This document shows positions 62,657-64,000 of a DNA stretch of 64,000 bases, piece by piece. The translations under genes and the position numbers were made by a program. Position 1 is the first letter of the stretch, and each line of letters opens with the position of its first letter. Origin of the DNA: an uncultured Pontibacter sp. (lineage in GTDB: Bacteria; Bacteroidota; Bacteroidia; Cytophagales; Hymenobacteraceae); assembly GCF_947495565.1 (NCBI RefSeq), contig NZ_CANLZM010000003.1, forward strand, positions 310,001 to 374,000, written 5' to 3'. The notes under the pieces were generated by a model that searched no databases, had not been told where the DNA came from, and was given only the letters and a program-made list of their open reading frames with translations.

Positions 62657-63871
62657 ATGAGCATCAACTTCAGTATCCTCTTCTACCTCAAGAAGCCGAA
62701 GAACTACCAAACAGGCCCCGTGCCGATCTACCTGCGTGTCACTGTGGCCGGCAAGCGGGCCGAATTAACCACAAGCCGTTCCGTTGAGCCGGATAGGTGG
62801 ATTTCCTCCGCGGGGCGCGCAAAGGGCACGAAGGCAGCAGCCAAGTCCTTGAACGCCTACCTGGATAACCTGCAGGCCAAGGTGTACGAGGCACACCGCC
62901 AACTCGTGGAGGCAGGACTGCCGCTGACTGCAGAGGCCATCAAGAATAAGTTTCTGGGGAAAGTGGAGAAGGGCAGGACGCTGGTGGAGGTCTTCTCCGA
63001 GCACAACAGCAAAGTAGCGGCCCTGGTCGGGGATGAGTTTGCCCCCGGCACCTTGGAGCGCTACACCACCTCGCTCAAGCACACGCAGGAGTTTATGCAA
63101 TGGAAGTATGGGGTGGAGGACATGGAGGTCAGGGAGATAAACCACGCCTTTGTCACCGACTACGAGTTCTACCTGCGCAGCGTACGCAAGTGCTCCAACA
63201 ACACGGCTGTCAAGTACATCAAGAACTTCGGCAAGATCATACGCATCTGCCTTTCCAATGGGTGGATTTCCTCGGATCCCTTCGCCAACTACAAGTCCAA
63301 GATAAAGACCGTAGAGCGGGTGTTCCTCTCAGAGGAGGAGCTGCAGCGGCTGGCGGAAAAGGAGTTCCCTACAGAACGCCTGGCGCAGGTGCGGGACATC
63401 TTCCTGTTTAGCTGCTTCACGGGCCTGGCCTACGTGGACGTGCAGAAACTAAGGTGCTCAGACGTACAAAAGGGTATTGACGGGGAGCAGTGGCTATGCA
63501 AGCAGAGACAGAAAACGGATACGCCCTCCCGAATTCCCCTGCTGCCGACAGCCCTTCGGATCATTAATAAATACAGACTGCACCCGCAGTGCCTGCATGA
63601 AGGGAGAGTGCTGCCGGTGCCGAGCAACCAGAAGATGAACGCTTACCTGAAGGAGATCGCCGCCCTGTGCGGGATCCAGAAGCAGATGACCTTCCACACC
63701 GCCCGCCACACCTTTGCCACCACCGTCACGCTTCTCAACGGGGTGCCGATGGAGAGCGTCTCGAAGATGCTGGGGCACACCAACCTGAGGACTACCCAGC
63801 ACTATGCCAAGATCCTGGATGTGAAGGTGGGGGAGGATATGCGGCTGCTCCGGAAGCGGCTGAAGTTGTGA
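62657..63871 (+). CDS. Tyrosine recombinase/integrase of a mobile element
   Basis: Site-specific recombinase of 404 residues. It has an N-terminal arm-type DNA-binding domain (about 1-95), a core-binding SAM-like domain (about 108-205), and a catalytic domain. The second and later catalytic residues are visible: Lys in KQRQKTDTPSRIPL, H-x-x-R in FHTARHTFA (about 346-349), HTN at LGHTNLRTTQHY, and nucleophile Tyr383. The first Arg is replaced by Ala in CFTGLAYVDVQ (about 253), as in the Bacteroidota integrase group where another residue takes over. Coding style (GGC, CTG, AAG-rich) and loss of the AAGTATA motif mark it as foreign. The tRNA-Ser lies 250 bases upstream. Confidence 0.93.
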   Translation: MSINFSILFYLKKPKNYQTGPVPIYLRVTVAGKRAELTTSRSVEPDRWISSAGRAKGTKAAAKSLNAYLDNLQAKVYEAHRQLVEAGLPLTAEAIKNKFLGKVEKGRTLVEVFSEHNSKVAALVGDEFAPGTLERYTTSLKHTQEFMQWKYGVEDMEVREINHAFVTDYEFYLRSVRKCSNNTAVKYIKNFGKIIRICLSNGWISSDPFANYKSKIKTVERVFLSEEELQRLAEKEFPTERLAQVRDIFLFSCFTGLAYVDVQKLRCSDVQKGIDGEQWLCKQRQKTDTPSRIPLLPTALRIINKYRLHPQCLHEGRVLPVPSNQKMNAYLKEIAALCGIQKQMTFHTARHTFATTVTLLNGVPMESVSKMLGHTNLRTTQHYAKILDVKVGEDMRLLRKRLKL

Positions 63872-63891
63872 TTCACTTGTTGGTGGAGGAG

Positions 63892-64000
63892 TTAGCTCTT
63901 CTCCATGTAGGGCTGCCAGTTGACGATGAGCACCTTCTCGTCTTCCAGCAGGAGGTAGCCGTAGTCGTAGCAGAAGTGGTAGGTGTTGCCACCCTTTGTG
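63892..64000 (-). CDS. Partial gene at the window edge, element-associated
   Basis: The C-terminal 35 residues of an unidentified protein are read on the minus strand, ending ...IVNWQPYMEKS and the stop at 63892-63894. The stretch is Tyr/Leu rich (YHFCYDYGYLLLEDE). The codon style is the same as the integrase, GC-rich and unlike the core genes. The rest lies beyond the window, so nothing can be said about function. Confidence 0.5.
   Translation of the reverse strand, partial: TKGGNTYHFCYDYGYLLLEDEKVLIVNWQPYMEKS

Overview
The window is chromosomal DNA from a member of the Bacteroidota, most likely the Cytophagales family Hymenobacteraceae (Pontibacter-like). The evidence is a secreted protein with a type IX secretion C-terminal sorting domain, a DUF4835/PorD-type protein, canonical TTTG-N20-TAnnTTTG promoters, almost no Shine-Dalgarno sequences, the bamD-rpoZ-coaBC-DUF4835 gene order, BshA (bacillithiol synthesis), and a DAHP synthase/chorismate mutase fusion. 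About 62.3 kb looks like ordinary core genome. The last 1.7 kb, beyond a tRNA-Ser, looks like the start of an integrated element.

Layout. 0-8.6 kb: an A-type Fe-S carrier, a membrane protein, a serine-biosynthesis pair (SerC and a SerB-SerA fusion), bshA, and a large GH3/serine-hydrolase fusion. 9-15.4 kb: mutL, two tandem rhomboid proteases, and a kinase-like/Omp85 outer-membrane protein. 15.4-16.1 kb: a gene-free repeat region. 16-27 kb: mdh, tilS, an OstA-like LPS-transport protein, the bamD-rpoZ-coaBC-DUF4835 operon, a second gene-free repeat region, recN and fabI. 27-36 kb: cupin, Kazal lipoprotein, three YtxH-type small proteins, lysS, an unrecognised 350-residue protein, and a 1018-residue secreted nuclease. 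36-40.7 kb: gamma-glutamyltransferase and a C-terminal processing protease. 40.9-48 kb: a run of stress and envelope genes (DUF2383, GDSL esterase, DUF4142, response regulator, glycine-zipper protein, two fasciclin lipoproteins, an anti-sigma-like/trypsin fusion with its sigma factor, and an acidic lipoprotein). 48-62 kb: proline dehydrogenase, the shikimate operon, a metal-receptor protein, an M42 peptidase, an acyl-CoA carboxylase subunit, mltG, a YbgC thioesterase, a BrkB-like protein and a DUF4153 protein. 62.3-64 kb: tRNA-Ser(TGA), a tyrosine recombinase, and the edge of one more gene.

Three signals are not explained by the genes. First, the heptamer AAGTATA/TATACTT occurs about 125 times by eye count, against roughly 8 expected, in both orientations and in coding and non-coding DNA. 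It stops before the integrase region. It resembles a DNA-uptake or chromosome-maintenance motif. Second, two gene-free regions (15.6-16.0 kb and 24.0-24.4 kb) carry diverged copies of the same two-module repeat, with hairpin arms that differ between copies but keep pairing. Third, the sigma factor/anti-sigma-protease pair looks like a compact envelope-sensing circuit. Two genes (coaBC and the GDSL esterase) appear frameshifted at homopolymer runs, which may be sequencing errors or real.
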